Origin: Toxonevra muliebris
Lineage: Eukaryota > Arthropoda > Insecta > Diptera > Pallopteridae
Length of the DNA stretch: 64,000 nt
Reading direction: 5' to 3'
Assembly (NCBI GenBank): GCA_963691655.1
Contig: OY829326.1
Span: 15,116,878-15,180,877 of the forward strand
Under the pieces are notes generated by a model. That model saw only the letters and a list, made by a program, of their open reading frames with translations. It did not search any database and was not told the origin of the DNA. Positions 11,283 to 22,440 of this stretch are shown here, one piece after another. Each line of letters starts with the position of its first letter. Position 1 is the first letter of the stretch. The position numbers were made by a program, and so were the translations under genes.

Positions 11283-12614
11283 ATGTGGAAAATACTAATT
11301 ATTGCTTGTATTACAATAAATTCCTGCTATGCAGTATTGGAATCTGACGCAGAAACGCTTGTACTCTTAGACAATTTAGCAATAAGCGAAACTCATTCCA
11401 TGTTCTTCAAATCTCTTCAAGAGCGTGGCTTCAAGTTGACCTACAAGCTCGCTAATGATTCTGGGCTTTTGCTTTCACTCTACGGTGAATACTTATACAA
11501 GCATGTGGTTATCTTTGCACCCAGCGTCGAGGAGTTTGGTGGCGAGTTGAGTGTTGAGAAATTGACACAATTCGTTGATGATGGTGGCAATGTATTGGTT
11601 GCTGGCAGCGAACAGTCTGGCGATGCATTGCGTGAGTTTGCTTCAGAGTGTGGCTTTGAAGTTGATGAAGAGGGTGCTTCAGTTATTGACCATCTTAATT
11701 ACGATGTCTCTGATGCGGGAGATCACACAACAATCTTAACATCAGCTGAAAATCTTATTGAGTCAGCAACTATCATAGGAAGCCAAGCGAAGAAAAATGC
11801 CGTTCCATTGTTGTACCGTGGTACAGGACTACTTGCCAATAAGGAATATCTACTTGTGCTTCAGTTACTTACAGCTGAGAGCACCGCCTGCAGTTACAAT
11901 TCTGAATCACCCATCAAAGAGTATCCTCATGCCGTAGGCCGTGGCACCCTACCAATTGCTGCATTGCAGGCACGCAACAATGCACGTGCCGTATTCTCTG
12001 GTTCATTACACTTTTTCTCGGATGAAGCCTTTACTGCTACAGTCCAAAATGCACAGAGTGGAGCATTCCACAAACAAGCTGGTAATCATAATGTTGCCTC
12101 AGCCGTCAGCAAATGGGTATTCGGTGAAAGTGGACGCTTACGTGTAGCCGCTGTTAATCGCCATGAAGAAGGTGAAACACAGCCACCAGAGCAAGCCTAC
12201 ACAATCACTGAACCTGCCGTTTATACTATTACCATTGAAGAATTGGCTCAAGATAAATGGCAGCCATTCAAAGCCAAGGATGTGCAATTAGTGCGCACCA
12301 CACTCAAACCATTGAACGGCGGACGTTATGAAGCTAAAATCAAAATACCAGATGTCTATGCTGTTTACCAGTTCAAAGTAAACTATGATCGCTTGGGCTA
12401 TACACATCTCTACAGCAGCACTCAAGTATCGGTTCGTCCACTAGAGCACACAGAATATGAACGCTTCATTCCGAGTGCATATCCTTACTACACGAGTGCA
12501 GTCTTCATGATGATGGGTGTGTTCATATTCTTATTTGTCTTTTTACATTTCAAGGAAGAAACCACTGCCGCCGCTCTTGGAAAGAAGAGTAAGCGCCACG
12601 AAAATACCGCTTAA
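11283..12614 (+). CDS. Ost48: Oligosaccharyltransferase 48-kDa subunit (Ost48/DDOST)
   Basis: Non-catalytic subunit of the ER oligosaccharyltransferase, which transfers the dolichol-linked glycan to asparagine in nascent proteins. I start at the ATG at 11283 rather than 11250: it has an A-rich context and puts a hydrophobic signal peptide (MWKILIIACITINSCYA) at the N-terminus, giving 443 residues, close to the family length. Landmarks in order: ETLVLLDNLAI, FVDDGGNVLVAGSE (GATase-like lumenal domain), YPHAVGRGTLPIAALQARNN, KWVFGESGRLRV, RPLEHTEYERFIPSAYPYY, then one membrane segment and a short basic cytosolic tail. The frame is uninterrupted by introns. From memory of the family, DIQL should be followed by about eight residues (EFVRIDPF-like) before VRT; here DVQL runs straight into VRTTLK. 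Together with P replacing L in GRGTLPIA, this suggests a diverged, possibly retroposed copy. It could equally be the only gene. Confidence 0.95.
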   Translation: MWKILIIACITINSCYAVLESDAETLVLLDNLAISETHSMFFKSLQERGFKLTYKLANDSGLLLSLYGEYLYKHVVIFAPSVEEFGGELSVEKLTQFVDDGGNVLVAGSEQSGDALREFASECGFEVDEEGASVIDHLNYDVSDAGDHTTILTSAENLIESATIIGSQAKKNAVPLLYRGTGLLANKEYLLVLQLLTAESTACSYNSESPIKEYPHAVGRGTLPIAALQARNNARAVFSGSLHFFSDEAFTATVQNAQSGAFHKQAGNHNVASAVSKWVFGESGRLRVAAVNRHEEGETQPPEQAYTITEPAVYTITIEELAQDKWQPFKAKDVQLVRTTLKPLNGGRYEAKIKIPDVYAVYQFKVNYDRLGYTHLYSSTQVSVRPLEHTEYERFIPSAYPYYTSAVFMMMGVFIFLFVFLHFKEETTAAALGKKSKRHENTA

Positions 12615-12788
12615 GCATACAAAAACTAAACATTCGAAAGTTTTTTTTTTTTTTTGTTCTGCAGACCACTGTCACTAACGGTCATTGTAAAACAATTGAA
12701 CAAATAAAATATAACTATCACTAAATAGTTTTAATGAAACTTCAAAAATTTTCAACTAAGTGAAATTACTGATGGTGGAAATTTTTTA
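12615..12788 (+). promoter_or_regulatory. Ost48 3' UTR with poly(A) signal
   Basis: A canonical AATAAA lies at 12703-12708, about 90 bases after the Ost48 stop, preceded by a long T-run near 12641-12655. No genomic poly(A) tract follows it, so there is no direct mark of retroposition at this end. Confidence 0.6.
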
Positions 12789-13529
12789 CGGGGTTATATA
12801 CGTTTTGGTACGGGAAACTTCGGCCATATTTGTGATTTTTTTTGGACTATTTGAGATAATTTATTTGAAACTAGCATAACAGGTATACATACTTCATATT
12901 CTTACGAAAAAAAACAGTGGTCGGTTATGAAAAAATTTTGAAAATTGTAGAAGTTGCAGCTCTTGTCCTGATGGTCGTTTTTTCTGCAGAGTCTGGCCAA
13001 CCACGATTGAATGCCAACAACTCAACTGAAATCAAAAAGGCAAAAAATCTACAGTTGTGTACTACATCGCCGAGTACTTGAACGAAAAATTTTGAAAAAA
13101 AAAACCTTTTTCTCATACGGAAACCATGACGCAAAAAAAAGTTGATTTTTTGAGTATCAATAATGTATTTAAAAAAAATTATTAGTTAAGACAAATACTG
13201 CACATGAAAAAATTATCATTCTAGTACTCCATATTGTAACTAGGAAAAAAATTTAAAAAAAAATTTGATGAATTGGTCAAGTAGTTTTTGAGATATCGCG
13301 GTTACCGCAAAGGCATTTTTCAAAAAACAACATTCGGAGAAAATCACGTTTAAAGTTTTGAGTGTACTTTATTCATGAACAGTAGCGCGCTACAAATCGA
13401 GTTGCTACTTACGATCTACTGCTCGGATTGACTTGAAATTATGAACATAAACTCTTGAAAGTATGTTTGTTCCAAATAAGTCATAAAAATTTTTTCCATT
13501 TTTTGACTAATGAAAACGTATATAACCAC
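12789..13529. mobile_element. MITE with ~16-bp terminal inverted repeats
   Basis: GGGGTTATATACGTTTT at 12790-12806 recurs inverted at 13513-13529 with one mismatch. A TTA trinucleotide lies at both edges and may be a 3-bp target duplication as in PIF/Harbinger elements, although the fit is off by a base. The ~740-bp interior has no transposase frame. The element sits just past the Ost48 poly(A) signal. Confidence 0.55.
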
Positions 13530-16000
13530 TTAAACTACAACTAAATGATAGTTGATAAAGCAAACATACAAATTAGTTTCAATTCAATAAGTGATTGGCG
13601 TGTGTATTTAATAATAGATATCGTTCATTATTTTTGAAATCAAAAGCAAAATTCTTTCATCATTAAATTTAAAACTTCAAATTTTTCTTTTGCTATTGTT
13701 TCAGTTTCCTGGTTTCTTTGCTAAAAATAGTCTTCATTCAACGCACTTAGCGTTGCCGCATTTAGTTCCACAGAAAATTAAACATAAAGCAAAAAACCTT
13801 TTAAGCTCATTGCTTTTTAATTAAATTTTCTCTATGACAAAAATTAGAAGTAAATTACAAAATGTTCATTATTCTCTTAAAATTTATGTAACTTTATTTT
13901 AAATTATTTCAATTTAAATCAGCACTGTGCTTAATCCTTTATTATATATAAACCTTTCTTTTTCTACAGAAATTTAATTTCCTAACCACAAACAAACAAC
14001 AAAGTAGAAAATCTCAATTCTTGTTTATTCACAAACACACACACGCACAAAATAAAAAAACAAAAAATGAAAACCCATAAAAGACCTGTGCTGCGGTGGT
14101 AGACAGCGGTAATGGCAGTAAAAGAGCCATTGCCAAAAGGAATCTGAACGACGGGAGGCGTTCAGAAGGCAGAAGGCAGTGAATGAAAGAAAAAATAAAC
14201 TTTCATTCTTAATTGTGTAAAGCGGCTTATAAAGGTAACTTCATTAAAAAACAAACACACAAAAAAAAAATTCATAGGAAATAGAAGGAAGAAAAGAGTT
14301 AAGTTGGTAAATAGCTGCCTACTCCCATGAAACATCAAAGGCGGGTGGCATACTAAACGCCGTCCTCAATTTAGAACAAAAATAACAAACGCACACAACA
14401 ATATCAACCATAACAACAACAACAGCAAATAAAATATATAGACCTATTTTCTTGTGACCAAATTAACTTTAATTGTTTAACTTTTTTATTTATGTGCTAA
14501 AACGGATTTGTTGTTTGTGTTATTATTGTTATTGCTGTGGTTGTTATTAAGTATATGTATGCCAAGTGAAATGAAGTTAAAATTTAGTTATGCACACACC
14601 CACATGCACTCTCATACCCACTCACACAAATACACACTTACTTACGTAAACATAGACATGAACCCATTTTTGTGTTTAAGTAACTCATGTGCTCATGTTC
14701 ATTCAAGGTAATTTCATTGCAAATGAAATATTTAGTATTAGGCTCAAAATTACTTGTTCCCCTCTACATTGCCTCTCTCTCTCTATCTCTTCCATGCATG
14801 TATAGTATATTGTTAGCTGTTCAAATGCTTGAGTCCACAGTGTATACAGTGTTGCAGCAGCAGCAGCAGAAGCAGTTCATGGCAGTCTTTGGTAATGATA
14901 ACCTTCTGACACAGACACCACAAATCACATAAATTCCAATCGAGTGCATATTTTATACTTATACTCATACTCACATTAAGTGCCAGAGAAGTTAAGATGG
15001 GCACCTTAATGCGACTATCTCTAGAGCTAGAAAAGTAGCAGCTTCTGCTTGTGTGTTTTGTTAGATTAGAATATTTTGAACTTATTAGTTTATGTACTCA
15101 TGGTGTATGTTTAAATTAGGGTGAAATTGGAATGAGTGGAGACTGAAGTAATTTTAATGGAAATATTGGCATATTACATTTAAACATAGTTATATGCATT
15201 TTAACTAAAATTATATGCGTATGTGTATACATATATTTAGAAAATGCATTAATTTTAAGCATAGAAATTTATTAAAGTGATTTTTGATATGATCATATTT
15301 TCTATGCTTTGAGTTTAATTAAGTAACAAATTCTGCTCCTTTTAGTATTAAAGTAGTTGATCACCCCAAATGTTATTGAGTATTCTACCCACAGGAATCT
15401 TTATTGTAGGATAGATGATAGAACGAATAAATTTTATAAAACCTGAGGTCGATTTTGTTACTTATGTAAGTCTGCAAATATTTTTGCTTGCTTTTAACTA
15501 AATTTCAATAAATATTTCTGGTTTTTAAATAATTTTTATTCACAAAAAAAGCTCTCTTGACTGGATTATATTACCAGTGAAATTTTATAGGGCCGTTCTT
15601 TCTAACATAGTTGGGCTAACCACACTTTGTTGACAGAAAAACAGTACAAAAATAAGTGTAACCTAAGCTTCTCGGAAAATTCTATCCTTGTTCAACACAA
15701 GATTTGGTTTTTAAACTAACATAAGCCTATAAACTTTTTGAATATAGCAGACCCAAGAACCAAAGAAGACTCTTACATTGTAGATGCTGATAAGAGTTTG
15801 GCCATAAGATATACACATATTCTAAAAACAAAAAATGTCAAAACATTATTCATCTTTTGAAATCCAATCTTTTTTACTGAGATATGATGGAAAATTTCTG
15901 GTAGAAGATTCAAATTATGGTAAAAATCGTCGAGAGGAATAGTTCTTGGTTATAAAACAAAAGCTATCAGTTTTAAAAAGCAATTAATAATTAATAAAAA
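13530..16000. other. AT-rich stretch with simple repeats; small GC-richer block
   Basis: Mostly A/T runs, CA tracts and (CAA)n. A block at about 14080-14190 is noticeably richer in G and C than its surroundings but has only an 11-codon frame (from 14112). No gene call is supported. Confidence 0.45.
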
Positions 16001-16006
16001 ACATAT

Positions 16007-16204
16007 TCAGAAATTAAATTGTTTACCACGCTCTATTTCGATAACGTCGTCAAATCTGTTAAGCCAATACTTTATTATTTTTCTCCTGCCATCAATAATA
16101 ACTGCGGCTACTAACTTTTCAACCTCTAACCGCGCCAAATTCACCGACAACAAATTTTGCGCTATGCCCTGAGAGTTTAGCACAAACAAAATAATAAGAA
16201 ACAA
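16007..16204 (-). CDS. Unassigned 65-residue ORF with signal-like start
   Basis: The minus-strand frame begins MFLIILFVLNSQGIAQ, a plausible short signal peptide. It continues with an ordinary mixed-charge sequence (LARLEVEKL, GRRKIIKYWL, DVIEIERG). Balanced amino-acid use in such AT-rich DNA is unusual, so it might be a real exon or small peptide. No family is recognised and chance is not excluded. Confidence 0.2.
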   Translation of the reverse strand: MFLIILFVLNSQGIAQNLLSVNLARLEVEKLVAAVIIDGRRKIIKYWLNRFDDVIEIERGKQFNF

Positions 16205-18630
16205 CTTTTACCAATAGAGAAACAACGAAAACAATAAAAAAAAAGTAAATAAATAGCCAAAAGCAGCAAAGTTTTTCTTGTTCAGTCATTACACTCACAC
16301 CCAACAAAATTGTAAAATAATTCATCTAATATTGTTTATATATACATAAGTAACTAGAATCAACAATAACTAAACAACCACAAGTTCATCATCCACCGAC
16401 CAACTAAATTATTCTATTTAAACTTACATAATCAGTTACCAAACATTGTTCACTTTTAATAAATTATTATCGCAAATCGTATTACATTTTCTTTTCACTG
16501 GCCAACAACAACAACAAAAAGTAGCACCAACAGCAGTTAGTAGCAATAGAAAATAAACTTCTTGCTACATCATTTTTGTTTAAAGGAATGTGAGTGAGTA
16601 GGCAAACGGACGATCGATCAGTAGTAAGGGAAGAATAGCTAGGAGAAATGGACGCACGTACATAGCTGACTGACAGAGGAAGCTCAAGAATAAGTGTTAA
16701 CATACATACGTTGTTGGTAATATGATTTCTATTGTGTGTGTATGTGTGCAAGCTTTAAGGAAACTGAACAAAAGGATAAATCGAATGCAGAGTAAGTAGT
16801 GAATGGTAAGAAGAAGTGTAATGGAAACAGTGTTAGGCAAGTCATACATTTGGCGCCAAACTGTTATACATAGCAAACGGCACTCCTACTGCCGCTACTG
16901 AAATTGCTCTGCCGCTTGCATAAGAATTGATAGTGGAGAAAATTTGAAAAGTTTTTCTCAGCAAAATGATTTGTAGCAGTCATTAGTGAAATTGGTTAAT
17001 TGATGAATAGCGAAATCCTTGCTAAACTGTTTATGATGGCGAAAGTTTGTGTTGGTGTATGTGTGTGTGCTTGTGTGTTACAGTAATGGTTGGATAAGTT
17101 AGTTGGCTCAGAAGTTGTAATGAGAATTTTTAATGTGTGTGGAAGCTAGCTCTTTGCTTGCTTCCACACTATGTGTGTACATATACATATTTAGTGAAAG
17201 CAGCACATATACGCCATGCAAAAAGTTTTAAATTTCAAAATATATTTCATTTTATGGTACTGTGGGGTTAAATATTTTAATGTTGACTTTTAGAGCTTTT
17301 ATCTACGATATTTAAGCTTTGTAACACATTGTTTTAATCGGCAAGACTCTCAATAATTTACCAAAATACAGGTCGACAATTTCACTTAATCAAAGACTTT
17401 TTGGGTCCAATAGTGCATTTGTAATTTTAATATAACAACAGATTTGTTAACAGTTTATAAAATTAACAATTTTATAAACTGTCAACTTTTTAGTTTTTGT
17501 TTTTTATTATATAACTGCATAAATTGAGAAAATTTGCATAATTTTAATATCAATTAACATATATATTAAAATAATATATAACTTATTACTTAAATAATAT
17601 TTATTTATGGAGAAAAAATTTCAAAAAAAAAAAAAAGCTAAATTATAATAATGAACCTTTTTGCACTCTTTAGAGATTCAATAAATAAAATTATAATTAT
17701 CCACAATTTCATTCGTTTCAAACCAAAAAAACAACACAAAGTTAATAAAAAATGAAAGCAAAACATAAAAAGAAAGAGAAAGAATGAAATTATGCTAATT
17801 ACCATTGAAGCGGAAAAACCAAAATTAAATCAATTTGAGTCGGTCATTGGCGACTGTTTTCTGTACCTACTCTGCAAGTTGTAAATCTGTAATATAATAT
17901 GCTTGTGGATAGAAGAAGAAAAAAGAAACACTGTGGGCTAAATTTGGTTATGTCAGAAGTTAACAAAGTCAGACAGCATAAAATTCAGTTTTTAATTTCT
18001 GATATAGATTTTTAAAGAATTTATATAAGTGCATAAAATTCTACTAACATAATAGTGCATATCTATGTATGCACCCTGCGAGCCAAGAAAATGTTGTATC
18101 CTATTGAATTGAAATCGGAAATGTCAAGCATTGCGACTAATAAAATATTTTGTATCAAAGCCGTAAATTATGAAAGAAAGAAAGGAAAAAAGATAAATAA
18201 GAAATACGCTAGCCTTATTCCCGACTATCAAGGTCGCCTTTGGAATCCTAATGAGAATCAGAATTTTTCGATCTTACTTGGAATTCGAAAAATCATAAAT
18301 AAACCGTGCGTTAAAGTTTGGTTTTAGTCATTTTTTGCTGTCTATAAAAACTAGTAAAACATTTTTTAACAGATTTTACTAATTTCGTTAAAAACTGATA
18401 GTATTTTCCTTTCCGTGAAAAAATTTACCTTTTTACACTTTTTTGGTAATCTTGACGAGATAGAACAATTAAGCATTTCTATAAAAACCAGAGCAAATCT
18501 AAACTTTGGACACTATGGTTTTTTTAAATAATCTTAATAATTCATTAAAAGTTAAAGTGTATAGATTTCGGAAGTTTTCTCTGGCTACGGCACACAGTGT
18601 AGCGTCTCCATACAACCGGTGGACAAATGT
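16205..18630. other. Non-coding AT-rich stretch with short palindromes
   Basis: Contains TG tracts and a perfect AT-rich palindrome at about 17446-17490 (ACAGTTTATAAAATT against its complement around AAC). It also has an 11-bp stem hairpin near 17137-17171. The 90-codon frame at 18055-18327 resembles nothing I know. Confidence 0.45.
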
Positions 18631-18639
18631 AGAAGGAGT

Positions 18640-19010
18640 AGTGGTAGGCCAATGAAATTTTGCATAAATCTTTTTTAGGTAAATATTAAGAAATATTACG
18701 AATCGGTTAACGGACACGCCCACTTCCTATATAAGCTGAATCAAAAAATTTCAATATCTCGAAAACTTTGGAAGTAATAAACTTGAATTTTTCTGCAGTG
18801 GCTACCGATACTGTAAGCATTTCTTAAAACAAAAATATTCCAGACTGAAAATATGGGCGTGGCACGTCCCATACAAAACTTTGGCTCAAAATTGTCGTAG
18901 AACCCAATCTCATGCCTTGAAAATTGGAGTACGATAATAATTTATAAAAATTATCTAAATCGAAGAAGTAGGCGTGGCATCTCCAATATAGTCAAAGTAT
19001 TTTACGGTAT
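18640..19010. repeat. Dispersed GGGCGTGGC-type repeat
   Basis: GGGCGTGGCACGTCCCAT at about 18853, GGCGTGGCATCTCC at about 18970 and the complementary CACGCCCAC at about 18715 mark a dispersed repeat. Similar motifs appear at about 44512 and 46541. The repeat is accompanied by phrases typical of fly repeat consensus (CCCATACAAA). Class and boundaries could not be determined. Confidence 0.4.
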
Positions 19011-19267
19011 ATATTAAAGCTACAATGGTTATCTATATTTTTTTATGATTTTTGTGTAATTCATTCAATTGATATAAATAAATAATTAAGTATTATCAAA
19101 CTATGTATTTTATAATTATAATTTCTACTAAAATTAAATAAATTGCTTAAAATTTATTCGCTTTCATTTCTTCCTTCATAGTCTGACGACGAATCAGATG
19201 AGTAAACAATTTCTAAATCTATATCTTGACTACTATTTTCTGGAAAATGAACTGACTAAGATCTTTT

Positions 19268-19546
19268 CTATTTGTAAAACATTCAGTCAAATAATTAAAT
19301 TAAATAAAATATAGTCTTTAATTAGCAAAAGGCAAAAAAAACTTTACAAAACACTTAACATTTTTTAACGCCGAATATTATGGATTGCCACACTGTAGCT
19401 GCAGCTTATATTGTATTTCAAGCTAATATTCGGCGTTAAAAATGTTACGTGTTTTGTAAAGTTTTTTTTCGAGATTTTTTGTCTTTTGTTATTTAAGGAC
19501 TATATTTTATTTAATTTAATTATTTGACTGAATGTTTTACAAATAG
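19268..19546. mobile_element. Snap-back palindromic MITE (279 bp)
   Basis: Left arm 19268-19380 (starting CTATTTGTAAAACATTCAG) and right arm 19425-19546 are near-perfect inverted copies separated by a ~40-base loop containing GTAGCTGCAGC. A transcript would form a ~115-bp hairpin. No reading frame is present. Resemblance just outside the arms hints that the inverted repeat once extended further. Confidence 0.8.
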
Positions 19547-19559
19547 TATTTACTATAAA

Positions 19560-20545
19560 TAAATAAGATCATTTTCGTTTATTTGTTTTTTACTGCAAGT
19601 TATTCGTTTAGCAGAAATAAATGGCGCAGAAGATAGTAATAACCAATAACCGCGCTAACAAATCCCTATTACATGTTTCTCTAGAAGTTGTTCTTGTATT
19701 TTCTAATCGACACTTTCTAAACTCCTTGTGTCTTGTTTCTAAAGCATCCTTCGAAATCCCTTGACGGTAAATTTACTGTTGATGTTAGTAGATTTAATCT
19801 GTGAAATTGTATGATTTGTTTGCGAAGGCATTTGGGTTATTCTTTAATTGCAGAGTAGGTGGAAAGTTATTGGGTGAGAGCAAATATCTGGCTTTATTTT
19901 TTCAGAGATATTGCTACTATTGGCGCCTGGTCAATGTCTAGAGCTAAACATCTCCCCGCTCATTCATCTGCCCTTTCATTGCATTAAATGTTTTGAGGAT
20001 AATAATTCTTAGTTTAGAACTATACTAGTCGCTTTGCTGTCTCTGAAAATATTCATTTTAACCTTGTCATATTGTGCGACATATTTCATCAATATTCTTT
20101 GCCGCCGTTAGATAGTGTTCAATAGTAAAACTTGATCTTATTTATTTTATCTGGCCGAAGACCATAGCAGTCAGTGCCACTGCACAATAGTTTATATGTA
20201 CAAATGTATTATATGTATAAACTTTTAAAATAATAATTTATTTTATACATCAAAAACTGAAATTTTAAAGCTATTCAACACTGATCTTTTTGCAATATTG
20301 TTAATATTTAGTAGTCATCTTCAGCTTATGTATTATTTAGGGGAAAGGCTTGGAGGTTCAGGCGGGTTTTGTTTTTATGTCCAAAATTTTTTACCTACTA
20401 AAAATAATATCACAGAGAGCTACATACCTTTGGAAACGTCTTGGGCTACACCTTTGCTGCAGAAAACAGTTGCATTGCTTGAAAAATTAAAAAGTTATGG
20501 CCAATTTTCCGAACATATGTTTTTTGGCAAAAAAAATTATCGACA
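19560..20545. other. Unclassified, probably repeat-derived stretch
   Basis: The 85-codon frame at 20298-20555 (+) contains a balanced stretch (for example ESYIPLETSWATPLL). I do not recognise it, and it ends inside the inverted terminus of the next element. Nothing else can be assigned. Confidence 0.3.
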
Positions 20546-20985
20546 TGCAGGTTGAGACAGTCATAGAAATTGAAAAAATGTTGGAACAAAAAAATTATGA
20601 CGATGAATTTTAAAGTATTATAGTTAATTTATTTATCATAAAGGCCTCAGTCATGGAGAAGAGCAAAAAAAAGAAGAAATTTCATTAATTTTCGTCAGAA
20701 AGATCAGCATCAGAGTAGTAATTTAGGCAAGTGAAATAACTTCGCGTTATGTGGGCACACTTTAAATGGAATGGTTCTTGACACTTGTTGCATTCCACGG
20801 AATTTGTGCTAAGTAGTTTGGCTGGAAAATTTGGTAAATTTTTCATACATAATCAGAAATCAACATCTTCATTTGAAAACGATGTTACCTTTTTTCGACA
20901 ATTCGGCAATTCCGAAAATAAACAAGCATAAAAATTAGGTCTCTGACGTTTTCCCTTTAAAACAAATAACGTGTCTCAACCTGCA
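20546..20985 (-). mobile_element. Short TIR element with PHD-like finger coding remnant
   Basis: TGCAGGTTGAGACA at 20546 recurs inverted, ending at 20985. Between them, on the minus strand, a coding remnant runs from about 20960 down to a TAA at 20685-20687. In order it has a basic stretch (RQRPNFYACLF), acidic NEDVDF, one in-frame stop, PAKLLSTNSVECNKC, PFHLKC and finally TCLN. This has the CxxC...HxxC...C layout of a PHD-like zinc finger at the C-terminus of a protein. The second TIR element at 45630-46447 carries a clearly related finger. I infer the surviving C-terminus of a DDE transposase whose catalytic part was deleted; several transposase groups, including piggyBac and pogo/Tigger types, end in cysteine-rich fingers. 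No target duplication is evident. Confidence 0.5.
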
Positions 20986-21746
20986 AGCACCGCTGATATT
21001 TTGAAATTATGTAATATTTTTTTCACTCTGCAAGGTATGTTCAAAATTCCTTCGGAACATTAAAATAGAACAAAATCTGTGGTACAAACGTTATATTAAC
21101 CTTTTTGTACGGCTTCAATAACTACACTTTTTTTACGTTTAGAAAATTCCCAAATTCACTTTTTTCACAAAAACTGTTTTGGATACTCTGTTTGAAACAT
21201 AAGGAATGGCAACAAGTAGGTCTTTCTGTAATAAAAAATTTACAACTGATGTAATATTAACGTGACAGCTGAAACATTTGTACCGTTAGTGGAAAAATAG
21301 CAATACCAATTCATACAATTCCACTGAGTGTAGGGTTTTGAAATCACTTTTATCTACAGTGGCTCACAGTAAAAATGGTCAACCTGTGACCAAACATCTC
21401 GAACTGCAAAAAATCTAGGAAACTAATATAAATACAAAAAAAGTGAGGTGAATTCCATAAGTTCATTTTATTGAAATAATAAATACAAACAAAAAAAAAA
21501 TGATTAATTCAATTGCATTTTTCATAAAAATAAATATTTAGCAAAATAGGAGAAAAATTCATCTAACAGTGAAAATGGTCCACTCTTGCAGAACTGCGAA
21601 AAGTAACGAAACTTTTTCAAAATCTTCTATAGTTTTGATCTGTTTACTTTTATTTACATTCTTATTTTGAAACGAACAAGTGCTAGATCAATTCATTCAA
21701 TTGCTTAGTTCTTAATTTCAAGATGGGCCGCCATACTACGATTTAG

Positions 21747-22440
21747 TTGCGAAATTTAATTTTTGAGCACTATACAGATGGAAAATCTCAGAGAGAAATA
21801 GCTAAAATTGTTAAGATAGCCCGCACAACAGTCGAAAGCATCATTCACCGGTTCAAAAATAAAAATCGAGTTATAAATAAGTCGAAAGTTAGTTCAAAAA
21901 AGCTGTTCAGCGAACGTCAAGAGAGGTGGATTGTCAAACAAATCCAGATTAATCCAAGGCTGAGTACACCGAAACTACGGGATATGGTTGAGAAATACTT
22001 CAAAATAAACTGTAACGCCGAGACCATTCGGAGAGTCCTTCGAAAGGATGGACTAAATGGCAGAATTGCACGCAAGAAACCCTTTATTAGCCTAAAGAAT
22101 AAAAAAACACGATTGCAGTTTGCTCACAGCTACGTTGGAAAAGATTTTTCATTCTGGAAGGACGTCCTATTATAAAAGAATGGCCGCTGCAACGATGCCC
22201 CAGAGTAATCAAAACGCCCCCCCCCCCCCCCCCCCCATCACATGATTTGAATATAATTGAAAATTTGTGGCAGAAACTGGAGATCGAAATAAGGAAATAT
22301 GAGATTTTAAGCAAAGATGGCTTAAAAAGGCCCTTTTGGAGGAATGGGATAAAATAAGTCCGGATTATACAAAAAAGTTAGTGGAATCTATTCCAAATTT
22401 ATTAAAGTCATTTATTCGCCAGAAAGGATACCCAACAAAA
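21747..22440 (+). pseudogene. Tc1 transposase, N-terminal half plus C-terminal tail
   Basis: The frame 21747-22175 encodes the DNA-binding half: a first helix-turn-helix (KSQREIAKIVKIARTTV) and a second paired-like domain with a GRIARKKP linker at the start of the catalytic region. The frame then stops. About 50 bases later, just beyond a 20-base C-run, the reading SHDLNIIENLWQKLE recovers the conserved third catalytic glutamate. The middle of the DDE domain, including both aspartates, is missing, so this copy cannot transpose. A full Tc1 transposase is about 340 residues. The upstream ATG may lie nearer 21723, in another frame. Confidence 0.85.
22217..22236. repeat. Poly(C) tract of 20
   Basis: Twenty consecutive C residues at the deletion point of the Tc1 transposase. 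Such runs are rare in this AT-rich DNA; the only other one is at 33220-33237. Confidence 0.95.

Noticed and set aside
17137..17171. 11-bp stem hairpin as a microRNA candidate
   Set aside because: The stem is too short and lies in TG-rich DNA; it lacks precursor-like length.
18055..18327. 90-codon plus-strand ORF
   Set aside because: No recognisable motif, signal or neighbouring exon; kept only as a note in the interval entry.
22087..22314. Minus-strand ORF with a glycine run
   Set aside because: Created by the poly(C) tract and the reverse of the Tc1 transposase.
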